Source: Pseudomonas asplenii (GTDB lineage: Bacteria > Pseudomonadota > Gammaproteobacteria > Pseudomonadales > Pseudomonadaceae). From it: DNA of 64,000 nt. Shown in pieces: positions 43,859 through 52,757 of this stretch. The DNA lies in the NCBI RefSeq assembly GCF_900105475.1, contig NZ_LT629777.1, positions 5,084,001-5,148,000 on the forward strand. Direction: 5' to 3'. Position 1 is the stretch's first letter. The number at the start of each line of letters is the position of its first letter. Position numbers and translations under genes: made by a program. The notes beneath the pieces were generated by a model. The model did no database searches and was not told the origin of the DNA. It worked only from the letters and a program-made list of their open reading frames with translations.

Positions 43859-45088
43859 TCACACCTCCAGTTGCCGATTGATTTCAGTCACTTTGAACAC
43901 CTGCGCCGCATAGCGCAGGAACGAGGGGTCTTCACAGACGTTCTTCACCGGGTCATCGGAAAACTTCACCACCGGTTCACCATGGACCCGTACCAGTTTC
44001 ATCACGATACTCAGCGGTTCGACGCCATCGACATCGCACGCCAGGCTGGTGCCCATGCCGAAACCGAAACGCGCCTTGCCCCGCACGTGGCGCATGATCG
44101 GCAGGCATTTCTCGAAGTTCAGGCCATCGGAGAACATCAGCTCCTTGCTCATCGGATCGATCCCCAACTGCCGGTAGCGCGCCAGCACCTTGTCGGCCCA
44201 GACGATCGGATCACCGGAGTCCTGGCGCAGACCGTCGTAGAGCTTGGCGAAATACAGGTCGAAGTCCGCAAGGAAAAAGTCGGTGCTGATGCAGTCGGTC
44301 AGGGCGATACCGAGTCGGCCGCGATATTCGTGCACCCAGTTTTCCAAGGCCGCGTTCTGGCTTTCCCGCAGGCGACCGAGTTGCTGGTGCACCATCAGCC
44401 ACTGGTGAGCCATGGTGCCGATCAGCGGCAGGTCGAATTCGTAGGCCAGGTGGGCGTTGCTGGTGCCGACGAACACGCCTGGGAAGTCGCGGCGCATGAT
44501 GTCCACCACCTCGCGCTGGGCGCGGAACGACAGGCGCCGCCGGGTCGAGAAGTCCGAGACCCGCAAGTCGGCCAGTTCCTCGCGACTGAAGTTCTTCTCC
44601 AGCCATTCGAACTTCTGGTAGAGCTTGCGGCTGACGTCCTCCAATGCCACATCCGGGTACTTGTCGCGGTTGCGCAACTCACTGACCAGGGCCAGCACCG
44701 GCTGCTCGAACATGATGCAGTGCAGCATCGGCCCCCGCACGCGGATAGACAGTTGCCCGTCCACTTCACTGACGTGGATGTAGCGCAGGTTGAAGCGGAA
44801 CAGGCCGAGGAACTGTTCGAAGTCCACCGTCAGATACTCGCGAAAGCGCCGGTTGAACAGAAAGCGCAGCTCGCCTTCGCGCATCTGCAGGCCGGCAAGT
44901 TTCTCCAGCTCGGCGCGCACTTCGGGAATCAGATGACCGAGCTTCTCCCGGGAGCGGACGATGAACTGGTATTCCACCTCGACGTTGGGGTGCTGGTGCA
45001 GCACCGCCTGCATCATGGTGAAGGTGTAGTAATCGGTATCCAGCAAGCTCTGGATGACGCCGCCTTCGCGGTTGAATGCGCTTTCCAT
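43859..45088 (-). CDS. pncB: Nicotinate phosphoribosyltransferase
   Basis: The 409-residue enzyme makes nicotinate mononucleotide from nicotinate and PRPP. Recognisable segments are [22 protein letters not shown] at the start, [13 protein letters not shown] (about 198-210), [24 protein letters not shown] with the histidine that is phosphorylated, and [13 protein letters not shown]. Full length for the bacterial type. AAGGAG is 6 nt upstream of the ATG. It lies 3 nt after pncA and 1 nt before nadE on the same strand, under the NrtR-like box at 45776. Confidence 0.95.
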   Translation of the reverse strand: MESAFNREGGVIQSLLDTDYYTFTMMQAVLHQHPNVEVEYQFIVRSREKLGHLIPEVRAELEKLAGLQMREGELRFLFNRRFREYLTVDFEQFLGLFRFNLRYIHVSEVDGQLSIRVRGPMLHCIMFEQPVLALVSELRNRDKYPDVALEDVSRKLYQKFEWLEKNFSREELADLRVSDFSTRRRLSFRAQREVVDIMRRDFPGVFVGTSNAHLAYEFDLPLIGTMAHQWLMVHQQLGRLRESQNAALENWVHEYRGRLGIALTDCISTDFFLADFDLYFAKLYDGLRQDSGDPIVWADKVLARYRQLGIDPMSKELMFSDGLNFEKCLPIMRHVRGKARFGFGMGTSLACDVDGVEPLSIVMKLVRVHGEPVVKFSDDPVKNVCEDPSFLRYAAQVFKVTEINRQLEV

Positions 45089-45091
45089 GAG

Positions 45092-45745
45092 TTACTCCTT
45101 GTGGCCGGTCGCACGGACCAGTTGTTCACGACTGTTGACGACTGCGATCCGCGCCTGCTGCAGGTCGTGGATGGCCTGTTGCGCGCCATCGGCACTGATG
45201 GCCCGGCAGGCTGGCAGATAAACGATGACTTTGAAACCGGCCCCCGCCAGTTGCAGCGCGGTGGTCTTGACGCAGAAATCCAGGGCCAGGCCGCCGACGA
45301 TCACCTGTTGCACCTCACGGGCATTCAGGTACTCGATCACCCCTGTCGAGAGCTGGTGATAGAGGTCGTGGAAGCAGGCCCCGTAAGGGTGCAACGCCGG
45401 CTCCACGCCCTTCCAGACGAAGTAGTCGTAGTCCTGGGGCGCCGGCAGCTCATCGAGCAGGGTGAAGCCTTCGGTACCGGGGACGCAGTGGCTGACCCAG
45501 GTCAGGTCAGCGTGTTCCAGGCCGGTGGGCTTGAGCATCTGCTCATGGGACTCGACGACCCAGGGTGCCTTGGGGCTGTGGGCGTCCTTGCTGCCGACAC
45601 GGATCTCGGCCAGCGAGGCCATGAAGTTCAACTCGGCGCCGATCAGGTGGCCGCCGACCACCGGCAGCTCATCCGGGCACAGAGGGGTGAAGCCTTTCTG
45701 GGCATCGACATCGAAGGCGGCGGTCTTGATCACTTGAGCGTTCAT
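45092..45745 (-). CDS. pncA: Nicotinamidase
   Basis: The 217-residue cysteine hydrolase of the isochorismatase superfamily deamidates nicotinamide to nicotinate. The catalytic triad is suggested by AAFDVDAQKGFTPLCPDEL (Asp near residue 12), a central lysine in YFVWKGVEPALHPYGACFHD and the nucleophile cysteine in GGLALDFCVKTTALQL. The ATG at 45745 has GGGAGA upstream; an in-frame start at 45796 would overlap the operator. It is the first gene of pncA-pncB-nadE, divergent from nadD2-nrtR. Confidence 0.92.
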   Translation of the reverse strand: MNAQVIKTAAFDVDAQKGFTPLCPDELPVVGGHLIGAELNFMASLAEIRVGSKDAHSPKAPWVVESHEQMLKPTGLEHADLTWVSHCVPGTEGFTLLDELPAPQDYDYFVWKGVEPALHPYGACFHDLYHQLSTGVIEYLNAREVQQVIVGGLALDFCVKTTALQLAGAGFKVIVYLPACRAISADGAQQAIHDLQQARIAVVNSREQLVRATGHKE

Positions 45746-45775
45746 GGCGGGTTCTCCCTTTGCGATGAGACAAAG

Positions 45776-45790
45776 GTACATGTCATGTAC
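45776..45790. promoter_or_regulatory. Candidate NrtR operator in front of pncA
   Basis: GTACATGTCATGTAC is a perfect palindrome (seven-base arms around a central T), 31 nt upstream of the pncA start. A near copy stands before nadD2. NrtR repressors bind such palindromes in front of NAD biosynthesis genes and nrtR lies two genes away. Confidence 0.75.
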
Positions 45791-45872
45791 TTTCAAATCA
45801 AGCCCGATCTAAGAAAATATTTGGACCTTGACCAATAAATAAATCAGCCCATGAAATCTCCTTGACCAATAA

Positions 45873-45887
45873 GTACATGACATATAC
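45873..45887. promoter_or_regulatory. Candidate NrtR operator in front of nadD2
   Basis: GTACATGACATATAC differs from a perfect palindrome by one pair. It lies 25 nt before the nadD2 start, overlapping the expected -10 region (TATACT). The centres of the two boxes are 97 bp apart, and a 13-bp direct repeat CCTTGACCAATAA (45826-45838, 45860-45872) lies between them. Confidence 0.7.
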
Positions 45888-45911
45888 TTTCATAAAAAAG
45901 GAGACCTTCCC

Positions 45912-46457
45912 ATGTACGAACTCGCAGTCTATGGCGGTGCCTTCAATCCACCTCACGCCGGTCACGCCCAGGTGATGATCGAGGCCTCGCGCCACGCCCG
46001 CTCGGTGTGGGTGGTCCCCTCCTTCAGGCACCCCCACGGCAAGCGCATGGCTGACTACGAACTGCGCCTGGGCTGGCTGCAGGCGATTGTCGAGCAGGTG
46101 CGTCCGTTCTGTTCCTCGGCCATTTCGACCTGCCGGATCGAGCAACAGTTGGCCCAACTGACCGATGCACCGGTCTACAGCTATGGGCTACTGTGCACCC
46201 TCGCGCAAATCACCGGCCTGCCGACCCGGCAGATCGCCCTGGTGGTCGGCCACGACGTCGCCGCGCAATTGCCGGATTTCCATCTGGGCACGCAACTGCT
46301 CGAACGTTTTTCGGTGCTCTGCGTGGACGAACAGGTCGGCGTGCGCAGCACCTTGCTCCGCGAGCGCCTGGCGCTGGGCGAAACACTGCCCGCGCACTGG
46401 ATGGCACCGGGGATGAATCCGGTAGACTACGGCCTCTACGCCGCACACAGGAACTGA
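45912..46457 (+). CDS. nadD2: NadD-like nicotinate-nucleotide adenylyltransferase (NadD2)
   Basis: The 181-residue nucleotidyltransferase has the class-defining GGAFNPPHAGH at residues 9-19 and the second T/HxGH-type site region PDFHLGTQLLERFSVLC, followed by RSTLLRERLALGE. It should adenylylate nicotinate (or nicotinamide) mononucleotide. It is a second NadD type that accompanies NrtR in pseudomonads; the housekeeping nadD lies elsewhere. AAGGAG is upstream and the NrtR-like box is 25 nt away. The next gene, nrtR, begins 1 nt after its stop. Confidence 0.88.
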   Translation: MYELAVYGGAFNPPHAGHAQVMIEASRHARSVWVVPSFRHPHGKRMADYELRLGWLQAIVEQVRPFCSSAISTCRIEQQLAQLTDAPVYSYGLLCTLAQITGLPTRQIALVVGHDVAAQLPDFHLGTQLLERFSVLCVDEQVGVRSTLLRERLALGETLPAHWMAPGMNPVDYGLYAAHRN

Positions 46458-46458
46458 T

Positions 46459-47175
46459 ATGCCGGACCCGACACCCAGCCCACCGAAAAAAAGCGACTAT
46501 CTGCACACCGTCGACCTGTGCGTGCTTTTCTACTGCCGTGAAGCCCAGGCGCTGCAGATCCTGCTGCACAAACGTGAGGCCGAGCCGTTTCAGGCCCATT
46601 GGGCGCTGCCCGGCCTGGTGGTCAACGGCGCGGTGCCCGACCTGACGCTGGCCGATGCGGTGGAACGCCTGCGCACCAGCGACAAGGTCAACCTGCCGCT
46701 GGCCTGGATCGAACAGGTCGGTACCGTCGGTGATGCCTTTCGCGACCCGCGCTGCTGGTCATCCTCGACCTTCTACCTGGCCATCGTCGACCAGCCATCG
46801 CCCCTGAACGAGCAACAGGCCTGGTTCGCCCTGGACAGTGTCGCCAACGGTTCGGTGCGCCTGCCCTTCGATCACAACGCATTGGTGGCGGCCACACAGG
46901 AGCGACTGTTGTCCAAATCGCTTTACAGCAGCCTGCCCCTGACGTTCCTCGGCACCGAGTTCAGCGCCCCGGAAGCCACCGCGATCTTCTCTCTGGTACT
47001 GGCACGTCCCGTGCTCAAGACCAGTACCCGACAACGCCTGCTGAAAATGACCGAAGCCGGCTACCTGCGCGAAACCGGGCGCAAGAAACAGGGGGACGGC
47101 GGCCGTCCGCAAGCCACCCTGGAAAACCTCAAGCCCGACGCGCTCTATCTGTTCGACCGCTGTTTTCTGGAGTGA
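46459..47175 (+). CDS. nrtR: NUDIX-domain transcriptional regulator NrtR
   Basis: The 238-residue regulator combines a catalytically impaired NUDIX domain (about 12-150; DLCVLFYCREAQALQILLHKREAEPF and WALPGLVVNGAV, with no REUxEE box) and a C-terminal winged helix (about 155-235; FLGTEFSAPEATAIFSLVLARPV, LKMTEAGYLRETGRKKQGDGGRP). NrtR proteins repress NAD synthesis genes and are released by ADP-ribose. It probably acts on the two palindromes between pncA and nadD2. It is the second gene of nadD2-nrtR. Confidence 0.9.
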   Translation: MPDPTPSPPKKSDYLHTVDLCVLFYCREAQALQILLHKREAEPFQAHWALPGLVVNGAVPDLTLADAVERLRTSDKVNLPLAWIEQVGTVGDAFRDPRCWSSSTFYLAIVDQPSPLNEQQAWFALDSVANGSVRLPFDHNALVAATQERLLSKSLYSSLPLTFLGTEFSAPEATAIFSLVLARPVLKTSTRQRLLKMTEAGYLRETGRKKQGDGGRPQATLENLKPDALYLFDRCFLE

Positions 47176-47183
47176 CATCCCGC

Positions 47184-47699
47184 ATGAAGCCCGATACCGA
47201 ATCCGAATGCCTGTTGCACACGCCCTACTTCGACGTGGTCAAGCAAGGCGGCTATTTCATCGTCAAGGAACGCCAGGCCATCAACGGCGTGGTCGCGATC
47301 CCCGTGCTGCCTGACGGACGCCTGATGCTGGCACAGCTGCGTCGCCGAGCCATCGGCGGCCAATCCATCGAATTTCCCCGTGGCGCGATCGACCAGGGCG
47401 AGACCGCCTGCGACGCCGCAGCCCGCGAACTGCAGGAAGAGACCGGCTGGCCGGCACGCAACGTCACGCAACTGGGGCTGCTGCACAGCAACACCTCGCT
47501 GATCGCCAGCGCAGTCGCCGTCTGCCGGGTGGACATCGAGGGGGACGCGACCGAAAGCACCGATGGTGAAGTCGACCAGGTGTTGCTCGTCACTCGCCAG
47601 GAATTGCTGGCGATGATCACCGCTGGCCGCATCACCGACGGACACACGCTGTCGGCCGCGATGATGCTGATCGCCCATGAACAGGCGGCGCCACTGTAG
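47184..47699 (+). CDS. NUDIX hydrolase, ADP-ribose pyrophosphatase-like
   Basis: The 171-residue protein has a canonical NUDIX box, GAIDQGETACDAAARELQEE (about 71-90) followed by TGW. IPVLPDGRLMLAQLRRRAIG precedes it as in ADP-ribose pyrophosphatases. The ATG at 47184 has GGAG about 12 nt upstream; a GTG at 47172 overlapping nrtR is the other option. Being next to nrtR, it may turn over ADP-ribose, the NrtR effector; that link is inferred. It converges on the DUF1615 gene with a 9-nt gap. Confidence 0.85.
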   Translation: MKPDTESECLLHTPYFDVVKQGGYFIVKERQAINGVVAIPVLPDGRLMLAQLRRRAIGGQSIEFPRGAIDQGETACDAAARELQEETGWPARNVTQLGLLHSNTSLIASAVAVCRVDIEGDATESTDGEVDQVLLVTRQELLAMITAGRITDGHTLSAAMMLIAHEQAAPL

Positions 47700-47708
47700 T
47701 CTCGCGAT

Positions 47709-48803
47709 TTAGCCGCCAGCCCTGGCCATGCAGCGCTGGCGACGCTCGTCGACACGCTTGGCGAACCAGGCCGTGGTCAATGTGCGGGTGATCTTCGGGC
47801 TTTGCAGAGTGATGCCCGGCAGGATCGCCCGCGGCAACGGCTTGCCCGCGGCCTTTTCCGCCAGGGCGAAGACTTTTCGGTAGACCTCGGTGCTTTCGAA
47901 GGTGATGCTTTCGCCCTGCTCCAGTTGACTGCGGATCTGCGGGTTGCGCAGCCCCAACCGCTGACCGAGTTGGCGGACTGCGCGTTCCGTGGTGCCGGGC
48001 AGCAGCGCGCCGTAGTTGATCAGGTCGCCATCCAGGGCCAGCGGAACCCCGGAAGCCTGGCTGAGCGCACTCTGGAACGCCGCATTACGACTGGCATACC
48101 AACCGGCATTGAAATCGGCGAAACGGTAGAGCGGCTCAGGATAGTTCGCCGGATAACCGAGCAGGTGAACGATGCCGAAGTACAGGCCGCCCCGTCGGCT
48201 GAACACCTCATTGCGAATAGAGCCTTCGACCGTATAGGGATAATCCCGTGCCTGCTGTTCGGCAAAGGCGATGCTGACCTGCATGGGACCTGCGGTATGC
48301 ACCGGGTTGAAGCCATCGAACAGGGTACGCCCCAGCGGGACCTGGCCGATAAAGTCCTCGAAAATCAGGCTCAGGTCCTTTTCCGTGCGTGCGCTGTCCA
48401 GCCGCTCGCTGTAACTCTTGCCCGTGGACGAGGGCAATCGCAGCGCTGCACTCACCAATACGCCGGGAACATGGACCCTGGCCGCACGCCGGTCGACTTC
48501 CTGCCGGGCAATCCGACCCATGCCAGGCACCGCTGGATCGACCTGAAAGTTCGACTCCTGCTCGGTCACGGCCAGCACGGAACAGAGATTCTCGACGCTC
48601 GGTGACAGCCCTCGACGCGTAAACGCCAGTTGGATATCGGCGGCCCAGCCGGCACGGTCCACGACCTTGGGCGGCAATAGGCGCAGGATCTGCGCACGCA
48701 CCTGCTGCGGGTCTTCGACAAGGCTTTGCTGAGCACGCTGTGAACCGCAACCGGCCAGCGCCAACAAGGCGGCAAGAGTCATGCTGAATCGACGCAAACG
48801 CAT
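47709..48803 (-). CDS. DUF1615 family lipoprotein
   Basis: The 364-residue protein has lipobox ALAGCG (Cys near 19) and a full DUF1615 domain: AFTRRGLSPSVENLCSVLAVTEQESNF (about 60-86) with a glutamate in a transglycosylase-like context, FNPVHTAGPMQVSIAFAEQQA and FGIVHLLGYPANYPEPLYRFADFNAGWYASRNAAFQ. The EQESNF and GPMQVS patterns recall lysozyme-like folds, so cell-wall activity is possible but unproven. It is on the same strand as hemB, 71 nt downstream of it; a small hairpin (48820-48837) lies in the gap. Confidence 0.85.
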   Translation of the reverse strand: MRLRRFSMTLAALLALAGCGSQRAQQSLVEDPQQVRAQILRLLPPKVVDRAGWAADIQLAFTRRGLSPSVENLCSVLAVTEQESNFQVDPAVPGMGRIARQEVDRRAARVHVPGVLVSAALRLPSSTGKSYSERLDSARTEKDLSLIFEDFIGQVPLGRTLFDGFNPVHTAGPMQVSIAFAEQQARDYPYTVEGSIRNEVFSRRGGLYFGIVHLLGYPANYPEPLYRFADFNAGWYASRNAAFQSALSQASGVPLALDGDLINYGALLPGTTERAVRQLGQRLGLRNPQIRSQLEQGESITFESTEVYRKVFALAEKAAGKPLPRAILPGITLQSPKITRTLTTAWFAKRVDERRQRCMARAGG

Positions 48804-48874
48804 GGGCAGGCAGGATCCCGAGGGCTGAGAAGCCCTCAGGATGAAGCAAACGGCTGCGGATATCGAGCCGTGGC

Positions 48875-49849
48875 TCAGATCCCGTCGCGGGCGATATCCA
48901 TCGCAAAGTAGGTGAGGATGATATCGGCACCCGCACGCTTGATCGCCCCCAGGCTCTCGCGCAACACCCGATGCTCATCGACGGCACCGGCCTGGGCGCC
49001 GAACTTGATCATCGCGTACTCGCCACTGACCTGGTACGCCGCCAGCGGCAAGCGCGAGGCTTCGCGGATATCACGGATGATGTCGAGGTAGGCGCCGGCC
49101 GGCTTGACCATCAAGGCATCCGCCCCTTCCTGCTCGTCCAGCAGCGACTCGCGCACCGCTTCGCGGCGGTTCATCGGGTTCATCTGGTAGGCCTTGCGGT
49201 CACCTTTGAGCGCCGTGCCGCCAGCCTCGCGGAACGGCCCGTAGAGCGCCGAAGCGAACTTGGTCGAGTAGGCCATGATCGAGGTATCGAGAAAACCGGC
49301 GGCATCCAGGGCGCTGCGGATGGCCTGGACCTGGCCGTCCATCGCTGCCGACGGCGAGATGAAGTCCGCTCCCGCCTGGGCCGCGACCACGGCCTGGCGC
49401 CCGAGATTGCGCAGAGTGGCGTCGTTGTCCACCGCATCGCCGTGCAGTACACCGCAATGACCGTGGGAGGTGTACTCGCAGAAGCAGGTATCGGACATCA
49501 CCACCATTTCCGGCGCAGTGTCCTTGCAGATTCGCGCCATGCGCGCCACCAGGCCCTGCTCGTTCCAGGTATCACTGCCCGTGGCATCGAGATGATGGGA
49601 GACACCGAAGGTCATCACCGACTTGATCCCGGCGCGAGCGTAACGCTCGATCTCGCTCGCCAGCTTCTTTTCCGGAATCCGCATCACCCCAGGCATGCTG
49701 GTGATGGGCACGAAATCGTCGATACCCTCCTCGACGAAGATGGGCAGAACCAGGTCGTTGAGGCTGAACTCGGTTTCCTGGAACAGGCCGCGCAGGCTTT
49801 CGTTTCGGCGCAGACGACGCAAGCGCGTGGTCGGAAATAGCTGTGACAT
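48875..49849 (-). CDS. hemB: Delta-aminolevulinic acid dehydratase, zinc type
   Basis: The 324-residue enzyme joins two 5-aminolevulinate molecules to porphobilinogen in haem synthesis. The Schiff-base lysine is K249 in [12 protein letters not shown], with K197 in YSTKFAS. The zinc site reads [13 protein letters not shown] with C122, C124 and C132, as in E. coli HemB. The housekeeping HemB of P. aeruginosa has aspartate-type residues here, so this is probably a second, zinc-dependent copy. The chosen ATG has a GGGAA upstream. Upstream sequence 49850-50080 is unremarkable. Confidence 0.93.
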   Translation of the reverse strand: MSQLFPTTRLRRLRRNESLRGLFQETEFSLNDLVLPIFVEEGIDDFVPITSMPGVMRIPEKKLASEIERYARAGIKSVMTFGVSHHLDATGSDTWNEQGLVARMARICKDTAPEMVVMSDTCFCEYTSHGHCGVLHGDAVDNDATLRNLGRQAVVAAQAGADFISPSAAMDGQVQAIRSALDAAGFLDTSIMAYSTKFASALYGPFREAGGTALKGDRKAYQMNPMNRREAVRESLLDEQEGADALMVKPAGAYLDIIRDIREASRLPLAAYQVSGEYAMIKFGAQAGAVDEHRVLRESLGAIKRAGADIILTYFAMDIARDGI

Positions 49850-50081
49850 GGAGTTTCCCAAAACAGTGTCGGAGACGGATTCAGAGGTTATCGAGCTTAG
49901 GGCAATCGACCGACGGTTTATACCGGCAGAAGCCGAACGCTCTGTTGCACCTTCTGCAACAGTCTGACGCCCTCCAGACCTGCGGCGCCACTGGTTTTCA
50001 CCACAAAACCAAGACTTGCCGGTCATTTTCCGGCCAATCAGCCCTTTGGCTAAATTGCAAGTGGGCATGAATTCGCAATAT

Positions 50082-50539
50082 GTAGTGAGATAAAAAAATC
50101 ACTACAAAACCATTGACGCGCGCTTTTCGCACTTGCATGATGAAGCCACTCCCTGATCGGGAGCGCTGCAAAAGCTGTTGTGACAACAGGCTCGACAAGC
50201 CGTCGAGCTGTTCCGGATCTGTACTGCCCACAAGGCAGATTGATGAAGCTGACCTGTCGTGATCGTCCCAACGGGCGAGAAGCACCGGCCTAACGTCCTC
50301 AAAATGCTTGTGGCTGACTTCGTTACTGTCGTCAGCGCCGTTCAAGGATAGCGCTGCTTCTTCTCGCCGAGACGCCACGTGTAGCGGACCTCACCCCCCG
50401 CTACACACATCACACCCCAGGGCTGGCGCCACATCCACGGGCAGTATTTGCCCGCATGCGGCACCTCAGCAATTCGCCGTCTTGGCAACGATACACGCGT
50501 AAACCAGACAGATTAACGAGTGGTCAAAGGGGCTTTAAC
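50082..50539. promoter_or_regulatory. Long intergenic region with several hairpins before a small gene
   Basis: Visible pairings are TGTAGTGA/TCACTACA (50082-50107), CTGTTG-TGA-CAACAG (50175-50189), GCTCGAC-AAGCC-GTCGAGC (50190-50208) and GTGTAGCGG/CCGCTACAC (50379-50406). No protein frame with coding character is present. The stretch could hold a small RNA or a regulatory leader for the gene at 50540; no known RNA family was recognised. Confidence 0.35.
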
Positions 50540-50851
50540 ATGAATCTGAACAATCATCCGACTATCGATCAATTGGCTGGTCTCTTCGCATTCTGCAAGG
50601 ACAGCCACGACGACCATATCCTCTGGATCAGCGAAACCGGCGAGGTAAAACTCGATCGACGCTCGTCCCATATCGATGAACAGCATTTCAGCCGCGCCCA
50701 GCCCAACCTGCTGGCCTGCCTCGCGATGTACCGTCGCGGCCAGGGCTATACCGGGAAAAAGGCGGCCGCAGACAAGGACTTCATGGGTCGCGTACTCCAG
50801 ACCCTGAAAGCCGAATGGGCCTCCCACCACGCGTTGGCCAAGAGCGCCTGA
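50540..50851 (+). CDS. Small soluble protein of unknown function
   Basis: The 103-residue protein has AAGGGG 7-8 nt before the ATG. It contains DQLAGLFAFCKDSHDDHILWISETGEVKL (about 10-38), a strand-rich start, and a basic, helical end (GKKAAADKDFMGRVLQTLKAEW). No signal, membrane segment or known motif is visible. It stands alone between hemB and the FAH-family gene. I do not recognise it beyond resemblance to conserved small proteins in pseudomonads. Confidence 0.65.
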   Translation: MNLNNHPTIDQLAGLFAFCKDSHDDHILWISETGEVKLDRRSSHIDEQHFSRAQPNLLACLAMYRRGQGYTGKKAAADKDFMGRVLQTLKAEWASHHALAKSA

Positions 50852-51077
50852 TAGTTGAACCTGCAGCCTGCCCGCGATGGGCAGGCTCTACCGTCATGGA
50901 TCAGCCTGCTTGCATGGCCCTGTCATCTTGCTCACCGCCCCCTCCTCCCACTGCGGCAAACTGCCGTGCAAAAGTCCAGAAGCCTGCTGGATTTGTCCAA
51001 CTCCAAGCCGCTCCGTTCTTCCACACTGGTGTCATCGCCGATCACCAACGGCTCGATTCCACCAAGGAGAACTGCTC

Positions 51078-51773
51078 ATGAGCGACTATGTTTTCGCCCC
51101 CCAAGCCACCCCGTCCCTGCCCGTTGCCGGCGAGTCCGCCCGTTTCCCGATTCGACGGGTGTTCTGCGTGGGCCGCAATTATTCCGAGCACGCCCGGGAA
51201 ATGGGTCATGACCCGGATCGCGAACCACCCTTCTTTTTCATGAAGCCCGCCGATGCAGTGGTGCCGGCCAGCGGCGTGGTCGCCTACCCACCCTTGACCG
51301 AAGACCTGCACCACGAAGTCGAACTGGTGGTCGCGATCGGCGAAGGCGGCAAGAATATCGAGCCGAATCATGCCCTCGCCCATGTCTGGGGCTACGGCGT
51401 CGGCCTCGACCTGACCCGCCGGGACATCCAGGCCCAGGCCAAGAAACTCGGACGCCCCTGGGACTGGGCCAAGGGTTTCGATGAGTCGGCCCCCTGCACG
51501 GCACTGCACCGGGCCAGCAGCCTGGGGCATCCGCAACGTGGTGCGATCTGGCTGAAGGTCAACGAGGTCGAGCGCCAGCGCGGCGACCTGGCGGACCAGA
51601 TCTGGTCGGTACCGGAGGTGATCAGCCACCTGTCACGCTCAGTTGCCCTGCGCGCCGGCGACCTGATCTTCACCGGCACCCCGGCGGGCGTTGGCGCCCT
51701 GCTGCCGGGCGATCGGATCAGCGCCGGGATCGACGGTCTCGACACCTTCGAGCTGAGTATCGGCCAGCGCTAA
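51078..51773 (+). CDS. Fumarylacetoacetate hydrolase family protein
   Basis: The 231-residue enzyme is of the short FAH type (fumarylpyruvate/acylpyruvate hydrolase-like). RVFCVGRNYSEHAREMG and PPFFFMKPADAVVP form the substrate side. The metal ligands are E-x-E in HHEVELVVAIG, and D in YGVGLDLTRRDIQ. FTGTPAGVG is the family end signature. AAGGAGA is 7 nt before the ATG. Substrate could be an acylpyruvate such as fumarylpyruvate; unproven. The AraC regulator gene follows after 77 nt on the same strand. Confidence 0.9.
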   Translation: MSDYVFAPQATPSLPVAGESARFPIRRVFCVGRNYSEHAREMGHDPDREPPFFFMKPADAVVPASGVVAYPPLTEDLHHEVELVVAIGEGGKNIEPNHALAHVWGYGVGLDLTRRDIQAQAKKLGRPWDWAKGFDESAPCTALHRASSLGHPQRGAIWLKVNEVERQRGDLADQIWSVPEVISHLSRSVALRAGDLIFTGTPAGVGALLPGDRISAGIDGLDTFELSIGQR

Positions 51774-51850
51774 GCGGTAGCCGGATGTCGGGATGTCGCC
51801 ATTGCCCTAGAATGCCGATATCCCGCTTCAGCCGCTCAAGGACAGTGTCG

Positions 51851-52756
51851 ATGTCGAGTTCCTCCCGCGTGCGCACCTATGGCATGCAACAACGCAGCGA
51901 CCGCCCGGACTTCTATATTCGTGACCAGCAGGCACGCCCGGCCATTGTCACCCCGCACCGACACGACTACTTCCAGATCCAGATCAACCTGGGCGGCGAT
52001 ACCGTGCAGCACATTGGCGGCGCCATCCGGCCTTACCCACGACGAGCCCTGGCGTTTATCCTGCCCCATCGCCTGCACCTGATCCCGCATCCGCAGGACA
52101 GCAATTTCGTCCTGATCAATTTTTCCCAGGCGTTTTTCCTGGCGCATCTGGATTGCGATCCGCTGGACCTGGAAGACCTGTCCATCCAGGACCTGCCGGA
52201 GCTGTCGCCGTTCCAGTACCAGGAGCACCTGGACTTCATCCTCGACGAAGAGGATTTCGCCGACGTTCTGGCGCTGCTGGAAAAAATGCGCGAACTGGAT
52301 CAGGGCCGCGACCTGGGCACCCGCCAGGCACTCAAGGGCTGCCTGCTGCAACTGACCGGCAAGGTCTGCAGCCGCTACAGCAACGAACTCGAAGCCCTGT
52401 CAGCGAACAAGGCCGCCCGGCGGGGCCGGCGAGATGCCATGGCGCGGGTCTCGCGCTATTTGCGCGAGCACATCGCCGACCCGGCGCTGAACCTCAAGAA
52501 CACCGCCGACGCGGCGTTCCTCTCACCCAATTACCTGACGCACCTGTTGCGCAAGGAAATCGGCAACACCTTCTCGGCGCTGGTCCTGGAACGACGCATG
52601 CACCTGGCCCGCACCCTTCTGCTCAATAGCGACCAGCCCATCAGCCAGGTCGCAAGACTGTGCGGCTTTGCCGATGAAGCCTACTTCTCGCGCCGTTTCA
52701 AGGCGACTCAGGGTCTGCCGCCGGGCCAGTTCCGGCGTCAGCAGCAGGAACGCTGA
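51851..52756 (+). CDS. AraC-family transcriptional regulator
   Basis: The 301-residue regulator has a cupin-like N-terminal sensor (about 20-130; PHRHDYFQIQINLGGD includes the barrel histidines) and a C-terminal pair of helix-turn-helix motifs (about 200-298; NTADAAFLSPNYLTHLLRKE and ISQVARLCGFADEAYFSRRFK). AAGGA is 8 nt before the ATG at 51851. It may regulate the FAH-family gene just upstream, but this is not shown by any site I can see. It converges with rtcA, one base apart. Confidence 0.9.
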   Translation: MSSSSRVRTYGMQQRSDRPDFYIRDQQARPAIVTPHRHDYFQIQINLGGDTVQHIGGAIRPYPRRALAFILPHRLHLIPHPQDSNFVLINFSQAFFLAHLDCDPLDLEDLSIQDLPELSPFQYQEHLDFILDEEDFADVLALLEKMRELDQGRDLGTRQALKGCLLQLTGKVCSRYSNELEALSANKAARRGRRDAMARVSRYLREHIADPALNLKNTADAAFLSPNYLTHLLRKEIGNTFSALVLERRMHLARTLLLNSDQPISQVARLCGFADEAYFSRRFKATQGLPPGQFRRQQQER

Positions 52757-52757
52757 A

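Noticed and set aside
43871..45838. 655-codon open frame antisense to pncB and pncA
   Set aside because: Both minus-strand genes are well-known enzymes with catalytic motifs; the opposite frame has none.
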